The notes: generated by a model not told the origin, from the letters alone. 64,000 nt of DNA from Photobacterium jeanii (GCF_001650345.1 NZ_LVHF01000025.1:223548-287547); one strand, 5' to 3'. Positions 29,628 through 40,626 are shown, counted from the stretch's first letter. Program-made: numbers and translations.

Positions 29628-30905
29628 ATGTTACGGATTACATTATCTTCAGAAGCCTACACAGGAGCGTGGGGCGATAATTCTTTAGTTGCGTTTCAAA
29701 ACGACGGCGCGACTCTTCACTACGCTGGCGACTACCCATTACGTCGCATTCAACAAGCCGCACGCACGATCCAAGCTCAAGGCGCGACCCAAGTTTCACT
29801 CGAAGGAGAAGGGTGGAGTTATGAGCGTCAGTGGGCATTTTACTGTGGCTTTGCGGCAACCAATAAAGCGGTTGAAATTAAATGGGCATCCATCGACGAA
29901 GATGAATTAGAACTGCTCAATGCTCGTCGTCGCAGCGCAGACTGGGTACGCAAGGTAGTGAATGCAACCCCTGAAGATATGTACCCAGAAAAACTGGCGC
30001 ACGATGCGATTGCGTTTTTAAACCAAATTGATGGCGACAACATTAGCCACGAACTGGTGGTAGGTGATGCGCTACTAGAACAAGGTTGGATTGGTACGCA
30101 CAGTGTTGGCCGTGCGAGTAGTCGTCCACCTGTGATGTTAACCATTGATTTTAACCCGACCGCTGATCCGAATGCGCCAGTCGCGGCGTGTTTAGTGGGT
30201 AAAGGTATCACTTTCGATTCGGGTGGTTACAGCATTAAGCCAAGTGCTGGTATGGTAACCATGAAGTGCGATATGGGCGGTGCTGCTACAGTAACAGCGG
30301 CTCTGGGCTACGCAATTGAACAAGGTTTAAGTCAACGTGTGAAGTTGATCTTGTGTTGTGCGGAAAACTTAATTGCTGGCAATGCCTATAAGCTTGGCGA
30401 TGTGTTAACGTACAAAAACGGGGTGAGCGTTGAAGTGGTTAACACTGATGCTGAAGGTCGTCTAGTTTTGGCTGATGGCTTGATTGCCGCAAGTGAAACC
30501 AAAGCGCCACTGATCATCGATGCCGCAACCTTAACTGGGGCCGCGATGATGGCGGTGGGTAGCGACTACAACGCGATCTTTGGTCTTGATAAAGCACTGT
30601 TGCAAAAAGCGCAGCAGTTGTCTGAGTTAGTGAATGAGCCAGCATGGCCACTGCCATTAGAGAAATGGCATCAAGGTCAGTGTCCATCCCACTACGCTGA
30701 TACGGCAAATAGCCGAGTGCAAAAAGGTGGCGGTATGGGCGGTGCATCCAATGCGGCAGGGTTCTTATCTCGCTTTGTTGAGACAGAAACCGCAAGCTGG
30801 ATCCACTTCGATTTAGCGGCCTGTTTTAACGACAGTCCGAATGCGCGCTGGGCCGCTGGCGCAACGGGTTTAGGGGTGGCGAACATTGCAGCTTTGTTGC
30901 TGTAA
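29628..30905 (+). CDS. M17 aminopeptidase, PepB-like (second copy)
   Basis: A 425-residue paralogue of the preceding PepB. All catalytic motifs are intact ([42 protein letters not shown]), so it should be active. The N-terminal domain (first 160 residues) is clearly diverged. The C-terminal loop carries a glycine-rich RVQKGGGMGGASN in place of the [10 protein letters not shown] of copy one, so specificity or oligomer contacts may differ. ndk follows after 49 bp, possibly in the same transcript. Confidence 0.92.
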   Translation: MLRITLSSEAYTGAWGDNSLVAFQNDGATLHYAGDYPLRRIQQAARTIQAQGATQVSLEGEGWSYERQWAFYCGFAATNKAVEIKWASIDEDELELLNARRRSADWVRKVVNATPEDMYPEKLAHDAIAFLNQIDGDNISHELVVGDALLEQGWIGTHSVGRASSRPPVMLTIDFNPTADPNAPVAACLVGKGITFDSGGYSIKPSAGMVTMKCDMGGAATVTAALGYAIEQGLSQRVKLILCCAENLIAGNAYKLGDVLTYKNGVSVEVVNTDAEGRLVLADGLIAASETKAPLIIDAATLTGAAMMAVGSDYNAIFGLDKALLQKAQQLSELVNEPAWPLPLEKWHQGQCPSHYADTANSRVQKGGGMGGASNAAGFLSRFVETETASWIHFDLAACFNDSPNARWAAGATGLGVANIAALLL

Positions 30906-30954
30906 ACGCTAATTAAAGACGATAGTAAAGAGTCAAAAGGAAGGAAGAATAATA

Positions 30955-31383
30955 ATGACAATCCAAAGAACATTTTCAATTGTTAAACCTGATGCAGTTA
31001 AGCGTAATTTGATCGGTGCGATTTATAACCGCATTGAAAAAGCTGGGTTTAAAATTGTTGCTGCAAAAATGCTGCACCTAACAGAAGAGCAAGCGCAAGG
31101 CTTTTACGCTGAGCACCAAGAAAAACCCTTCTTTGGTGAGCTAGTGGCATTCATGACTTCTGGTCCTGTGATGGTACAAGTGCTGGAAGGTGAGCAAGCG
31201 GTAGAGCGTTACCGTGAGCTAATGGGTAAAACTAACCCTGAAGATGCTGCATGCGGTACAATTCGTGCCGACTATGCATTGAGCCTACGTCATAACTCGA
31301 TTCACGGTGCCGACAGTCCTGAGTCTGCAGCACGCGAAATTGCTTACTTCTTTGCAGAAGACGAGTTATGCGCTCGCGACTAA
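30955..31383 (+). CDS. ndk: Nucleoside diphosphate kinase
   Basis: Balances nucleoside triphosphate pools by moving the gamma-phosphate between nucleotides through a phosphohistidine. The 142-residue protein has the start [20 protein letters not shown] and the active-site His in [25 protein letters not shown] precedes the ATG. The ndk-rlmN-pilW-rodZ order is conserved in gammaproteobacteria. A strong terminator follows. Confidence 0.98.
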   Translation: MTIQRTFSIVKPDAVKRNLIGAIYNRIEKAGFKIVAAKMLHLTEEQAQGFYAEHQEKPFFGELVAFMTSGPVMVQVLEGEQAVERYRELMGKTNPEDAACGTIRADYALSLRHNSIHGADSPESAAREIAYFFAEDELCARD

Positions 31384-31410
31384 CCGGATAGCGGTAAGCA
31401 AACACCTACC

Positions 31411-31439
31411 ACGGGAGGCGATTATGCCTCCCGTTTTTT
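31411..31439 (+). terminator. Intrinsic terminator after ndk
   Basis: ACGGGAGGC and GCCTCCCGT form a 9-bp stem with a GATTAT loop and a six-T tail. Confidence 0.95.
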
Positions 31440-31580
31440 ATGCCTTCAGCCTATTGAGTGGAAACCCTCTAACAAAGTCTGTACAATTTCGCGCCTTAAA
31501 CAATGTCCTGTCGCATACCGTATCTATACTGTGTGCTTAAGGCGCAGAATTCGTCATGTATTAAATTGAGGTTACAACCG

Positions 31581-32702
31581 ATGACAACTGTTAAAACCAA
31601 TCTACTGGATTTTGATCGCAAGGGTTTACGTAAATACTTTGCTGAAGAGCTAGGTGAAAAAGCGTTCCGTGCTGATCAGGTAATGAAGTGGATGTACCAT
31701 TTCGGTTGTGATGATTTCGATGATATGACGAACATCAACAAGAAGCTGCGTGAAAAACTAAAAGCCGTGGCTGAAGTTCGCGCGCCTGTTGTCTCTGAAG
31801 CGCAACATTCAAGCGATGGCACCATCAAGTGGGCGATGCGCGTGGGTGATCAAGACGTTGAAACCGTATATATCCCAGATGAAGATCGTGCAACTCTGTG
31901 TGTGTCTTCTCAAGTAGGCTGTGCTCTGGAATGCAAGTTCTGTTCAACTGCGCAACAAGGTTTCAACCGTAACCTACGTGTTTCTGAAATTATCGGTCAG
32001 GTATGGCGTGCAGCGAAAGAGATCGGCGTTGAGAAAGAGACTGGTCGTCGTCCAATTACCAACGTCGTAATGATGGGTATGGGTGAGCCGCTACTGAACA
32101 TGAAAAACCTGATCCCAGCACTGGAAATCATGTTGGATGATTTGGGCTTTGGTCTATCTAAGCGTCGTGTAACGGTATCGACTTCTGGTGTTGTTTCAGG
32201 CCTGGATCAGATGACAGGCAAAATTGACGTAGCGTTGGCGATCTCTTTACACGCGCCAACCGATGATCTGCGTTCAGAAATCATGCCGATCAACGATCGC
32301 TACAACATCGAAACCTTCCTAGATTCTGTAAACCGCTACATTGAATCTTCAAATGCCAACCGTGGTCGCGTAACTGTTGAGTACGTGCTATTGGATCATG
32401 TTAACGATGATATGGATCATGCACGCCAACTGGCACACACGCTACGTAATACGCCAGCGAAAGTTAACCTGATCCCATTCAACCCATACCCGGGTTCACC
32501 GTACAAAAAGCCAAGTAACTCACGTATCGATCGCTTCATGAAGACGTTGATGGAATATGATTTCACCGTAACGGTTCGTAAGACCCGTGGTGATGATATC
32601 GATGCGGCATGTGGTCAGTTAGTAGGCGATGTGATCGACCGCACAAAACGTACCCAAGCCAAAGAGCAAAAAGGTGAACAAATTCCAGTAAAAGCAGTCT
32701 AA
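31581..32702 (+). CDS. rlmN: Dual-specificity RNA methyltransferase RlmN
   Basis: Radical SAM enzyme that methylates C2 of A2503 in 23S rRNA and of A37 in some tRNAs. The ATG at 31581 ([16 protein letters not shown]) is preceded by TTGAGG and gives 373 residues; an in-frame start at 31503 adds a tail unlike the family. The cluster-binding CxxxCxxC is in [16 protein letters not shown], and the C-terminal catalytic cysteine is in DIDAACGQL. Confidence 0.97.
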   Translation: MTTVKTNLLDFDRKGLRKYFAEELGEKAFRADQVMKWMYHFGCDDFDDMTNINKKLREKLKAVAEVRAPVVSEAQHSSDGTIKWAMRVGDQDVETVYIPDEDRATLCVSSQVGCALECKFCSTAQQGFNRNLRVSEIIGQVWRAAKEIGVEKETGRRPITNVVMMGMGEPLLNMKNLIPALEIMLDDLGFGLSKRRVTVSTSGVVSGLDQMTGKIDVALAISLHAPTDDLRSEIMPINDRYNIETFLDSVNRYIESSNANRGRVTVEYVLLDHVNDDMDHARQLAHTLRNTPAKVNLIPFNPYPGSPYKKPSNSRIDRFMKTLMEYDFTVTVRKTRGDDIDAACGQLVGDVIDRTKRTQAKEQKGEQIPVKAV

Positions 32703-32770
32703 GACTGTAATCTCGTGTGCTAATCGAGCCAAGTTAGATACCATCTGCTGATAGCAGTTATCGCTTGATA

Positions 32771-32808
32771 CTTATGGCTTTTATTCAATTGTGGAATGAA
32801 GCCATAAG
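32771..32808 (+). repeat. Perfect inverted repeat upstream of pilW
   Basis: CTTATGGCTT (32771-32780) and AAGCCATAAG (32799-32808) pair perfectly over 10 bp. Inner TTATTC/GAAT bases extend the stem. No T-run follows. A second short hairpin (ACCAGC/GCTGGT, 32815-32831) comes next. They lie between rlmN and pilW and may process or attenuate the transcript. Confidence 0.55.
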
Positions 32809-32873
32809 TTAAGAACCAGCCCCCTGCTGGTCTCTTATATTGCGATCAACAAGGACGTAAGTAGGATGATATT

Positions 32874-33635
32874 ATGGCTCGATTCGCATTAGTGCTCGCA
32901 TTCTTGGGGTGGTTGACTGGTTGCGTCACCGTTGACCCTAAAACAACCGACAGTAAACAAGCCTTTGATAGTACCGAAGCTGCTGAAGCGCGTATTGCGC
33001 TAGGGCTTGGGTATTTAGAATCTGGTCAATGGCAACGTGCTCGCCAAAACCTTGAAAAGGCATTGGCACTGACGCCTCGTTACTATCGAGCCCAAAATGC
33101 GATGGCCTTCTATTACCAAAAAGTCGATGAAGGCGAAAAAGCCGAGGCCATGTACAAGCAAGCTCTTAAAGATTCACCAAAAAATGGCGATGTTCGCAAT
33201 AACTATGGTGTATTCTTGTGTGGAGAGGGACGTTACGATGAGGCCATTGCTGCATTTGAACATGCCATCAAACAACCTTATTATTATTTAACGTCAGCAA
33301 GTTATGAAAATGCGGGTTTGTGTCGCTTAAAGCAAGGTGAAAACGAAGACGCGAAGTTTTACTTTGAACGAGCGTTAGCACACGACCCACAACGACCAAG
33401 ATCATTACTACAACTCGCGCAGCTACATATCGAAGCCAAGAACTACAAAGACGCGCGGGTGTTGTTATTTAGGTTTAACAAGAGATACGGGTACAAAGCC
33501 GATAGCTTATCGTTACTCATTCAGTTAGAGACCCAGTCGGGAAGGCTGACTCAAGCTGAAAAATATGCCGATTTGCTACAAGAGCAGTTTCCTGACTCTC
33601 AGCAAAATCAGAATTATCTAGCCAATGAAGACTGA
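32874..33635 (+). CDS. pilW: Type IV pilus biogenesis/stability lipoprotein PilW (PilF)
   Basis: Outer-membrane lipoprotein that helps the PilQ secretin assemble in type IV pilus systems. The 253-residue protein has a lipobox LTGC with Cys17 and then about six tetratricopeptide-type repeats, for example LGLGYLESGQWQRARQNLEK and NNYGVFLCGEGRYDEAIAAF. It overlaps rodZ by 11 bp, the conserved rlmN-pilW-rodZ-ispG order. No other pilus gene is near, which is normal for this locus. Confidence 0.93.
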   Translation: MARFALVLAFLGWLTGCVTVDPKTTDSKQAFDSTEAAEARIALGLGYLESGQWQRARQNLEKALALTPRYYRAQNAMAFYYQKVDEGEKAEAMYKQALKDSPKNGDVRNNYGVFLCGEGRYDEAIAAFEHAIKQPYYYLTSASYENAGLCRLKQGENEDAKFYFERALAHDPQRPRSLLQLAQLHIEAKNYKDARVLLFRFNKRYGYKADSLSLLIQLETQSGRLTQAEKYADLLQEQFPDSQQNQNYLANED

Positions 33636-34593
33636 ACAGAACGAAACGCAAAATAATGAAGAAGTGATGCGTCCGGGGGATGTACTGCGTCAGGCTCGTG
33701 AGCAACAAGGTTACTCACAAAAAGATATCGCGAGCCGTCTGCGTCTACGCCAGTCGGTGATTGATGATATCGAAAACAATCAATTTGATACAGCCGGTCC
33801 TTCTGCCACGTTTACTCGTGGCTATATCCGATCTTACGCCAAATTTGTTGGCGCTGATGAAAATGCCTTACTAGGGCAGCTTGATCAACTCGGCCATGCT
33901 CAACCTCAAGAGCAAGAAATGCAGAGCTTTTCGCGCCGTACCAAGCGAGAAAAACACGATAACCGCATCATGACCTTAACTTGGGTGCTTGGCGCGGTAT
34001 TTGTAGGTTTAACTGCATGGTGGTGGTGGCAAAGCCAGCAAATTAGTCAAGAAGCCGAGATCGTATCAGTCACCTCGGAAGCCCAAGCTTTAGATGAATC
34101 ACTCGCCAATGCAAATGCATTAGCGCCAGCCGATTTAACGCCTGCTTCTGCCGATGTTGCAGCGGCCAACAACAGTGCGGTGATCGCGCAACCTGAAACG
34201 CCAGCGGTAGAGCCGGTGACGGATGCGACGCCATTACCTGATTTAGCTGCAACCTTTACCCCTGACACGCCAGCAACCACGGAAAGCGAAGACGAAGTGG
34301 TGCTGGAAGAAGTGACGTTAGACGAAGAGACAACCCCTGATTCAGCTGTGATCACTGCTGATTTAGCCTTGGCATTTAGCGGTGACTGTTGGATTGATAT
34401 TCGTGATGCAAGCGGTAAACGTTTAGACACCGGGATCAAAAAAGCCGGCGATAACCTGAATTTGAATGGCACTGCGCCATATAAGATCGTGCTAGGAGCG
34501 CCTGGTGTTGTTAAAATGCACTACAAAGGCGAGCTGGTGGACCTGAGCAGTTACCCAGCCGGAAAAGTTGCACGATTGAAACTGCCGCAGTAA
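33625..34593 (+). CDS. rodZ: Cell-shape protein RodZ
   Basis: Links the MreB cytoskeleton to the elongation machinery and helps set rod shape. The 322-residue protein has an N-terminal HTH_25 helix-turn-helix (about 18-75, with [20 protein letters not shown]), a basic juxtamembrane stretch, and one membrane helix at about 115-135. An acidic, Ala- and Thr-rich periplasmic linker and a C-terminal DUF4115-type domain (about 240-320, [13 protein letters not shown]) follow. It starts inside the end of pilW, indicating translational coupling, and ispG follows 13 bp later. Confidence 0.95.
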   Translation: MKTEQNETQNNEEVMRPGDVLRQAREQQGYSQKDIASRLRLRQSVIDDIENNQFDTAGPSATFTRGYIRSYAKFVGADENALLGQLDQLGHAQPQEQEMQSFSRRTKREKHDNRIMTLTWVLGAVFVGLTAWWWWQSQQISQEAEIVSVTSEAQALDESLANANALAPADLTPASADVAAANNSAVIAQPETPAVEPVTDATPLPDLAATFTPDTPATTESEDEVVLEEVTLDEETTPDSAVITADLALAFSGDCWIDIRDASGKRLDTGIKKAGDNLNLNGTAPYKIVLGAPGVVKMHYKGELVDLSSYPAGKVARLKLPQ

Positions 34594-34606
34594 TAGAGTA
34601 AGAGCA

Positions 34607-35728
34607 ATGCATAACGAATCTCCGATTAAACGTCGTCAGTCTACGCGTATCTACGTAGGTGATGTGCCAATTGGCGACGGCGCACCAATCGCTGTTCAGT
34701 CAATGACGAACACCCGCACCACAGATGTCGAAGCGACAGTTGCCCAAATTAAAGAACTTGAAAATGTCGGTGCTGATATCGTCCGTGTATCAGTACCAAC
34801 AATGGATGCAGCAGAAGCATTCAAAGTGATCAAGCAGCAAGTGAATGTACCGCTAGTGGCGGATATTCACTTCGATTACCGTATTGCCCTGAAAGTGGCG
34901 GAGTACGGGGTAGACTGTTTGCGTATTAACCCAGGTAACATCGGTAATGAAGACCGTATTCGTGCCGTGGTTGATTGCGCTCGTGACAAGAATATTCCAA
35001 TCCGTATCGGTATCAACGGCGGCTCGCTGGAAAAAGATATTCAGCAAAAATACGGTGAACCAACGCCTGACGCTTTAGTTGAATCAGCAATGCGTCACGT
35101 AGATATTCTTGATCGCCTTAACTTCGACCAATTTAAAGTGAGTGTGAAGGCATCGGATGTATTCCTTGCCGTCGACTCTTACCGCAAGCTTGCCCAACAA
35201 ATTAAACAACCGCTGCACTTAGGTATTACCGAAGCTGGTGGGGCGCGTGCGGGTTCTGTGAAATCGGCTGTTGGTCTAGGTATGCTACTGGCGGAAGGTA
35301 TCGGTGATACGTTGCGTATTTCTTTGGCTGCGAACCCAGTTGAAGAAGTGAAAGTAGGCTTTGATATCCTAAAGTCTCTACGTATTCGCTCTCGCGGTAT
35401 TAACTTTATCGCTTGTCCTACTTGTTCACGCCAAGAATTCGATGTGATTGGTACGGTGAATGAGCTAGAGCAACGTTTAGAAGACATCACAGTTCCTATG
35501 GATGTCTCAGTAATTGGCTGTGTGGTTAACGGCCCAGGTGAAGCGGAAGTTTCACACCTTGGTATCGCGGGTAGTAACCGTAAGAGCGCATTTTATGATG
35601 ACGGTGTACGCCAAAAAGAGCGTTTCGATAATGACAATATTATCGATCAGCTAGAAACCAAGATCCGCGCTAAAGCGGCAATTTTGGACGTTAATAACCG
35701 CATTAACGTTCAAGAAGTAGAGAAATAA
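34607..35728 (+). CDS. ispG: 4-hydroxy-3-methylbut-2-enyl diphosphate synthase IspG
   Basis: Seventh enzyme of the MEP isoprenoid pathway, a [4Fe-4S] enzyme converting MEcPP to HMBPP. The 373-residue protein starts [20 protein letters not shown] and carries the cluster cysteines in ACPTCSRQ and [10 protein letters not shown]. Dependence on Fe-S clusters ties it functionally to the isc operon earlier in the window. hisS lies 94 bp downstream, after a hairpin at 35736. Confidence 0.97.
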   Translation: MHNESPIKRRQSTRIYVGDVPIGDGAPIAVQSMTNTRTTDVEATVAQIKELENVGADIVRVSVPTMDAAEAFKVIKQQVNVPLVADIHFDYRIALKVAEYGVDCLRINPGNIGNEDRIRAVVDCARDKNIPIRIGINGGSLEKDIQQKYGEPTPDALVESAMRHVDILDRLNFDQFKVSVKASDVFLAVDSYRKLAQQIKQPLHLGITEAGGARAGSVKSAVGLGMLLAEGIGDTLRISLAANPVEEVKVGFDILKSLRIRSRGINFIACPTCSRQEFDVIGTVNELEQRLEDITVPMDVSVIGCVVNGPGEAEVSHLGIAGSNRKSAFYDDGVRQKERFDNDNIIDQLETKIRAKAAILDVNNRINVQEVEK

Positions 35729-35735
35729 GCAAAAA

Positions 35736-35758
35736 CGCCTGCTGTATGCCAGCAGGCG
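35736..35758. other. Strong hairpin between ispG and hisS
   Basis: CGCCTGCTG and CAGCAGGCG pair perfectly around TATGC. On the plus strand it is preceded by AAAAA and followed only by GTTCCC, so the T-run faces the minus strand where no gene ends. It may reduce readthrough or protect the mRNA end rather than act as a full terminator. Confidence 0.5.
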
Positions 35759-35822
35759 GTTCCCTATTTCCTTCATAACCTATATATTCGATTCAATTCC
35801 CCATCGGTTAACGAGAACAAAC

Positions 35823-37091
35823 GTGGCGAAACAAATTCAAGCAATTCGAGGCATGAACGACTGCCTACCAACACAATCTCCGCTTTGGCACAAAGTGGAA
35901 GACACGATTAAACGCGTAGTAAGTGCATACGGTTACAACGAAATCCGCATGCCGATCGTAGAACCGACGCATCTGTTTAAGCGTGCTATCGGTGAAGTGA
36001 CCGACGTTGTTGAAAAAGAAATGTACACTTTTGATGACCGTAATGGCGATAGCCTAACACTGCGTCCAGAAGGTACTGCGGGTTGTGTACGTGCGGGTAT
36101 CCAAAATGGTCTGCTTTACAACCAAGAACAACGTCTGTGGTACACAGGTCCAATGTTCCGCCACGAGCGTCCACAAAAAGGTCGTTACCGTCAATTCCAC
36201 CAATTTGGTGTGGAAGTATTTGGTCTAAACGGTCCGGATATTGATGCTGAGTTAATTTTCATGATGGCGCGTTTCTGGCGTGAGTTAGGTATTTTCGAGC
36301 ACGTACGTCTTGAGCTGAACTCTATTGGTTCGGTTGAAGCGCGCGCTGAATACCGCACTGCGCTAGTGGCATTCCTTGAACAACACGTTGAGGTGTTAGA
36401 TGACGATTGTAAGCGTCGTATGCACTCTAACCCACTACGTGTATTGGATACTAAGAACCCAGCGGTTCAAGAGATCCTAGTGGATGCGCCTAAGCTGTCT
36501 GAGTACCTAGACCAAGAATCAAAAGAACATTTTGCTGGTTTATGTGAACTATTAGACGCTGCTGGTATCGAATACCAAGTAAATGAGCGACTTGTACGCG
36601 GTTTGGATTATTATAACCGTACCGTATTTGAGTGGGTAACCGAAAGCCTAGGTGCACAGGGTACTGTGTGTGCGGGTGGTCGTTACGATGGTCTTGTTGA
36701 GCAATTGGGTGGCAAAGCAACGCCAGCCGTTGGTTTCGCAATGGGTATCGAGCGTCTAGTACTGCTGATGGAAACACTAGAGCTAACTGACGTTCGTCGT
36801 TCAGTTGATGCTTACGTTGTAACTATGGGTGAAGGTACTCGCTTAGCAGGTATGATGCTTGCAGAAAAACTACGTGAAGACGTGGCTGACTTGCGTGTAA
36901 TGACGCACTTTGGCGGCGGTAACTTCAAGAAACAATTTAAGCGTGCTGACAACGTTGGCGCGGCGGTAGCACTTGTGCTTGGCGAAGATGAAATGACCAA
37001 CAACACTGTCGTAGTGAAGGATCTACGCGGTGGTGAGCAACAAACACTGGCACAGAGTGAAGTGGCTGCCAAGCTTGCAGAACTGATTTAA
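35823..37091 (+). CDS. hisS: Histidyl-tRNA synthetase
   Basis: Class II aminoacyl-tRNA synthetase charging tRNA-His. The GTG start gives [16 protein letters not shown], the usual N-terminus, and 422 residues. Class II motif 2 is in [20 protein letters not shown]. The histidine-specific loops are [12 protein letters not shown] and [14 protein letters not shown], and motif 3 is in [12 protein letters not shown]. The C-terminal anticodon-binding domain is complete. Confidence 0.98.
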   Translation: MAKQIQAIRGMNDCLPTQSPLWHKVEDTIKRVVSAYGYNEIRMPIVEPTHLFKRAIGEVTDVVEKEMYTFDDRNGDSLTLRPEGTAGCVRAGIQNGLLYNQEQRLWYTGPMFRHERPQKGRYRQFHQFGVEVFGLNGPDIDAELIFMMARFWRELGIFEHVRLELNSIGSVEARAEYRTALVAFLEQHVEVLDDDCKRRMHSNPLRVLDTKNPAVQEILVDAPKLSEYLDQESKEHFAGLCELLDAAGIEYQVNERLVRGLDYYNRTVFEWVTESLGAQGTVCAGGRYDGLVEQLGGKATPAVGFAMGIERLVLLMETLELTDVRRSVDAYVVTMGEGTRLAGMMLAEKLREDVADLRVMTHFGGGNFKKQFKRADNVGAAVALVLGEDEMTNNTVVVKDLRGGEQQTLAQSEVAAKLAELI

Positions 37092-37104
37092 GAGAGGACA
37101 GGAA

Positions 37105-37716
37105 GTGGACGTCTACGAGACCGAAGAACAACAGGTTGAAGCGATTAAATCGTGGTGGAAAGAAAACGGTAAAGCCGTTGTTCTAGGTGCTGTGATTGGT
37201 CTGGGTGGTCTTTACGGCTGGCGTTTTTACCAAGGCGAAATTCAAGCGGGTAAAGAGCAAGCATCTAACGCATACACCCAAGCGATTACAGCATTGGAAA
37301 GTGGTAATGAATCAGCCGTTGCTGATGTTAAAGCGTTCATTGCTGGTCACGAAAGTAGCCAATATGCGGTGCTGGCTTCGCTACAACTAGCGAAAGCACA
37401 AGTACAACAAGGCGATCTTGATGCGGCGGCAGAGCAGTTAAGCTGGGCCATCGCTAACACCAAAGATGAAGCGATCCTGCCTTTGGCTCAAACACGTTTG
37501 GCACGCATCTTCGCAGAGCAGCAAAAATTCGCGGAAGCGACAGCTGAGCTAGATAAAGTGACTGCGGAAAGCTGGAAAGCCAAAGTGGCTGAGCTACGCG
37601 GTGACATTCTGCTACAACAAGGTGACTCAACAGGTGCGCGTGAAGCTTACGTTCAAGCGCAGCAATTGGGTGCATCACCAGTTGTTCAGATGAAACTTGA
37701 CGATCTAGCGCAGTAA
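37105..37716 (+). CDS. yfgM: Inner-membrane periplasmic chaperone-like protein YfgM
   Basis: YfgM of E. coli binds the SecYEG-associated chaperone PpiD and helps periplasmic protein folding. The 203-residue protein has a cytoplasmic start MDVYETEEQQVEAIKSWWKE, one membrane helix (about 23-40) and tetratricopeptide-like periplasmic repeats rich in Ala and Gln. The GTG start at 37105 is preceded by AGGACAGGAA. It lies between hisS and bamB in the conserved order. Confidence 0.94.
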   Translation: MDVYETEEQQVEAIKSWWKENGKAVVLGAVIGLGGLYGWRFYQGEIQAGKEQASNAYTQAITALESGNESAVADVKAFIAGHESSQYAVLASLQLAKAQVQQGDLDAAAEQLSWAIANTKDEAILPLAQTRLARIFAEQQKFAEATAELDKVTAESWKAKVAELRGDILLQQGDSTGAREAYVQAQQLGASPVVQMKLDDLAQ

Positions 37717-37730
37717 TAAGGCGGAAGAGT

Positions 37731-38888
37731 ATGCAGAAGGTGTTCAAGCAAGCTGTCACAATTGCTCTTACCCTTGGGGTGTTAGCTGGCTGTGCTGGTG
37801 AAGAAGAGTCAATTCAAAAAGCGCCGCTTCCTGTTGTTGAAAGTAATTTCACACCAGTAAAAGGCTGGAGCCATAAAGTAGGTAGCGGTGTGGGGCAATA
37901 CTTCTCCAACCTGTCTCCTGCAATGGGCTACGGAAAGCTTTATGTGGCTGATCGTGATGGCATTGTGCAAGCACTCGACCCAGAAACGGGGAAAGTGATT
38001 TGGACACAGGATCTGGAGTCTGACGTAACGGCTAAGCTATCTGGTGGCTTGACCCTTTCGTACGGCAAAGTATTCATTGGTACTGAAAACGCAGAAGTCA
38101 TTGCGTTAGATGAAGAAACCGGTGAAGAAGTTTGGCGTAGCAAAGTGGAAGGTGAAGTGCTGGCAGCACCTTTGGTTGACGAAGGATTAGTGATTGTGAA
38201 CACCAGTCGTGGTGTTCTACAAGCGCTGGATGCAGATAACGGCGAAGATAAATGGCGTCTAAGCGGCGACGTACCAACCCTAACACTACGTGGTGACAGT
38301 GCTCCTGTCTCAATTTCTGGTGGTGTATTCTGGGGTCAAGCGAACGGTCGTTTGGCGGGGGCGTTAATCAATACTGGTCAAATGCTGTGGCAACAACCAA
38401 TTGGTTCGCCAAAAGGCTCAACCGAGATTGACCGCTTGGTGGATGTGGATGCTCAACCTGTGATTTCAGGCGAGCGTCTGTATGCTGTGGGTTACAACGG
38501 TAACCTCGTGGCGATTGATCTTCGAACAGGTCAGCCGGTTTGGAAACGCAGTTACTCTTCAGCGAATAACTTTATTGTTGCTGGTAGTCAGGTTTACCTG
38601 ATCACAGATAAAGACCATATCGTTGCGGTTGATGCACGAAGCGGCACTGAAATCTGGCAGAACAAAGAGCTAGAGTACCGCTTACTGACATCGCCAGTTG
38701 TGATCAACGGCAATATCGTTGTCGGTGATAGTGAAGGTTACCTTCACTGGCTAGACCCATATACTGGTGAGTTCACTGCCCAACAATTGGTTGATGATAG
38801 CGGCATTGCCGTACCACCACTCAGCGTGGACGACGGCTATTTGATCATGACACGTGATGGTCAGATCAATAAAATGCAAATGCCGTAA
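37731..38888 (+). CDS. bamB: Outer membrane assembly lipoprotein BamB
   Basis: Lipoprotein of the BAM complex that folds beta-barrel proteins into the outer membrane. The 385-residue protein has lipobox LAGC with Cys21. An eight-bladed PQQ-type propeller follows, seen as repeated motifs such as VQALDPETGKVIWTQDL, VIALDEETGEEVWRSKV and VAIDLRTGQPVWKRSY. It starts 14 bp after yfgM with GGCGGAAGAGT upstream. Confidence 0.97.
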   Translation: MQKVFKQAVTIALTLGVLAGCAGEEESIQKAPLPVVESNFTPVKGWSHKVGSGVGQYFSNLSPAMGYGKLYVADRDGIVQALDPETGKVIWTQDLESDVTAKLSGGLTLSYGKVFIGTENAEVIALDEETGEEVWRSKVEGEVLAAPLVDEGLVIVNTSRGVLQALDADNGEDKWRLSGDVPTLTLRGDSAPVSISGGVFWGQANGRLAGALINTGQMLWQQPIGSPKGSTEIDRLVDVDAQPVISGERLYAVGYNGNLVAIDLRTGQPVWKRSYSSANNFIVAGSQVYLITDKDHIVAVDARSGTEIWQNKELEYRLLTSPVVINGNIVVGDSEGYLHWLDPYTGEFTAQQLVDDSGIAVPPLSVDDGYLIMTRDGQINKMQMP

Positions 38889-38918
38889 GCTTTGCTATAA
38901 TACCGCGTAATATTAAGT

Positions 38919-38955
38919 CGGCTCCTGCTGTTTTTTACAGTCAGGAGCCGTTATT
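38919..38955 (+). terminator. Terminator-like hairpin after bamB
   Basis: CGGCTCCTG pairs with CAGGAGCCG, extended by CTGT/ACAG, around a TTTTTT loop. The tail TTATTTAT is only moderately T-rich, so termination may be partial and der may be partly co-transcribed. Confidence 0.65.
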
Positions 38956-39079
38956 TATAGTAATTCACCTTAAACTGAAAGAAGCAGTATTAAGCTGAAT
39001 TCGTTCCTAGATTATTGTCGCTGAGAGATAAAAATATAGGAATTAGTATGATTAAGACTATGAAAAGTAAGAGGTAGTT

Positions 39080-40576
39080 ATGATTCCTGTTGTTGCCCTT
39101 GTCGGGCGCCCTAACGTGGGTAAATCGACGCTATTTAACCGTCTTACCCGCACAAGGGATGCGCTGGTAGCCGATTTTCCTGGCTTAACAAGGGATCGTA
39201 AATACGGTAGAGCTCAACTTGAAGAGCACGAATTCATTGTTATCGATACCGGCGGTATCGATGGCACCGAAGAAGGTGTAGAAACCAAAATGGCTGAACA
39301 ATCGCTAGCAGCGATTGAAGAAGCTGACGTAGTGCTATTCATGGTAGATGGTCGTGCGGGCCTAACATCTGCCGATGAAGCGATTGCTGAGCACCTACGT
39401 AGCCGTGAAAAGCCAACCTTCTTGGTAGTAAACAAAATTGATGGTATTGATGCAGACAGTGCTTGTGCTGAGTTCTGGAAACTTGGTGTTGATGCAATGT
39501 ACCAAATCGCTGCGGCGCAAAACCGTGGTGTAACTGCATTGATGGAGCGTGCACTGTCGCCGTTCGTTGAAGAGTTTACTGCTGCAGAATCTGACGATGA
39601 CGTGGTTGATCTGACTGAGCTTAACTCAGCAGAAGAAATCGAAAACGCCAACCTATCGGAAGCCGATGCAGAAGCCGCGTATAAGCGCCTGCAAGAGCAG
39701 CCGATCAAAATGGCGATCATTGGTCGTCCAAACGTAGGTAAATCAACGCTAACTAACCGTATTTTGGGTGAAGAGCGTGTGGTTGTTTACGATATGCCAG
39801 GTACAACGCGTGACTCTATTTACATTCCAATGGAACGTGATGGTCAAGAGTACGTATTGATCGATACTGCGGGTGTTCGTCGTCGTAAGAACATGAACCT
39901 AGCGGTTGAAAAATTCTCTGTAATTCAAACGCTGAAAGCGATTGAAGATGCGAACGTAGTGCTATTGGTTATCGATGCTCGCGAAAACATCTCAGATCAA
40001 GACTTAAGCCTACTTGGCTTTGCACTTAATGCGGGTCGTTCACTGGTTATCGCAGTGAACAAGTGGGATGGTTTGGATAATGACGTGAAAGAGCGTGTTA
40101 AATCTGAACTTGACCGTCGTCTAGGCTTCGTTGACTTTGCGCGTATTCACTTTATTTCTGCACTGCACGGTACGGGTGTTGGTCACTTGTACGAGTCTGT
40201 AAAAGAAGCGTACCAATCAGCAACGAAACGTATCAGTACTTCAATGCTAACGCGCATCATGCAGATGGCGCAAGACGATCACCAGCCACCAATGATCCGT
40301 GGTCGCCGTGTGAAACTGAAGTATGCTCACGCCGGTGGTTATAACCCACCAATCGTGGTGATCCACGGTAACTTGGTGAACGAGCTTCCTGGTTCATACA
40401 AGCGTTACCTAATGAACTACTACCGTAAGTCATTAGAGCTAATGGGTACGCCAATTCGCATCTTGTTCCAAAGCAGCGATAACCCATTTGAAGGTAAGAA
40501 GCAGAAGTTGACTATCTCACAAGAGCGTCAACGTAAGCGTCTAACCACTGCGTTGAAAAACCGTGATCGTGACTAA
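39080..40576 (+). CDS. der: Ribosome biogenesis GTPase Der
   Basis: Essential GTPase with two tandem G domains that acts in 50S subunit assembly. The 498-residue protein has two Walker A motifs, GRPNVGKST at residues 8-16 and again near 217, each with switch DxPG ([10 protein letters not shown] and [10 protein letters not shown]). NKID and NKWD base-recognition motifs and a C-terminal KH-like domain follow. An acidic linker ([14 protein letters not shown]) joins the G domains, as in Vibrio homologues. A terminator follows directly. Confidence 0.98.
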   Translation: MIPVVALVGRPNVGKSTLFNRLTRTRDALVADFPGLTRDRKYGRAQLEEHEFIVIDTGGIDGTEEGVETKMAEQSLAAIEEADVVLFMVDGRAGLTSADEAIAEHLRSREKPTFLVVNKIDGIDADSACAEFWKLGVDAMYQIAAAQNRGVTALMERALSPFVEEFTAAESDDDVVDLTELNSAEEIENANLSEADAEAAYKRLQEQPIKMAIIGRPNVGKSTLTNRILGEERVVVYDMPGTTRDSIYIPMERDGQEYVLIDTAGVRRRKNMNLAVEKFSVIQTLKAIEDANVVLLVIDARENISDQDLSLLGFALNAGRSLVIAVNKWDGLDNDVKERVKSELDRRLGFVDFARIHFISALHGTGVGHLYESVKEAYQSATKRISTSMLTRIMQMAQDDHQPPMIRGRRVKLKYAHAGGYNPPIVVIHGNLVNELPGSYKRYLMNYYRKSLELMGTPIRILFQSSDNPFEGKKQKLTISQERQRKRLTTALKNRDRD

Positions 40577-40600
40577 GTCGACCTTAACGTCATAAAATAG

Positions 40601-40626
40601 AAACCCAGCCTAAGTGCTGGGTTTTT
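40601..40626 (+). terminator. Intrinsic terminator after der
   Basis: AAACCCAGC and GCTGGGTTT form a perfect 9-bp stem with a CTAAGT loop and a short T tail. Confidence 0.9.

Noticed and set aside
35736..35758. Intrinsic terminator between ispG and hisS
   Set aside because: The hairpin is strong, but the plus-strand side lacks a T-run; it is recorded as a hairpin, not a terminator.
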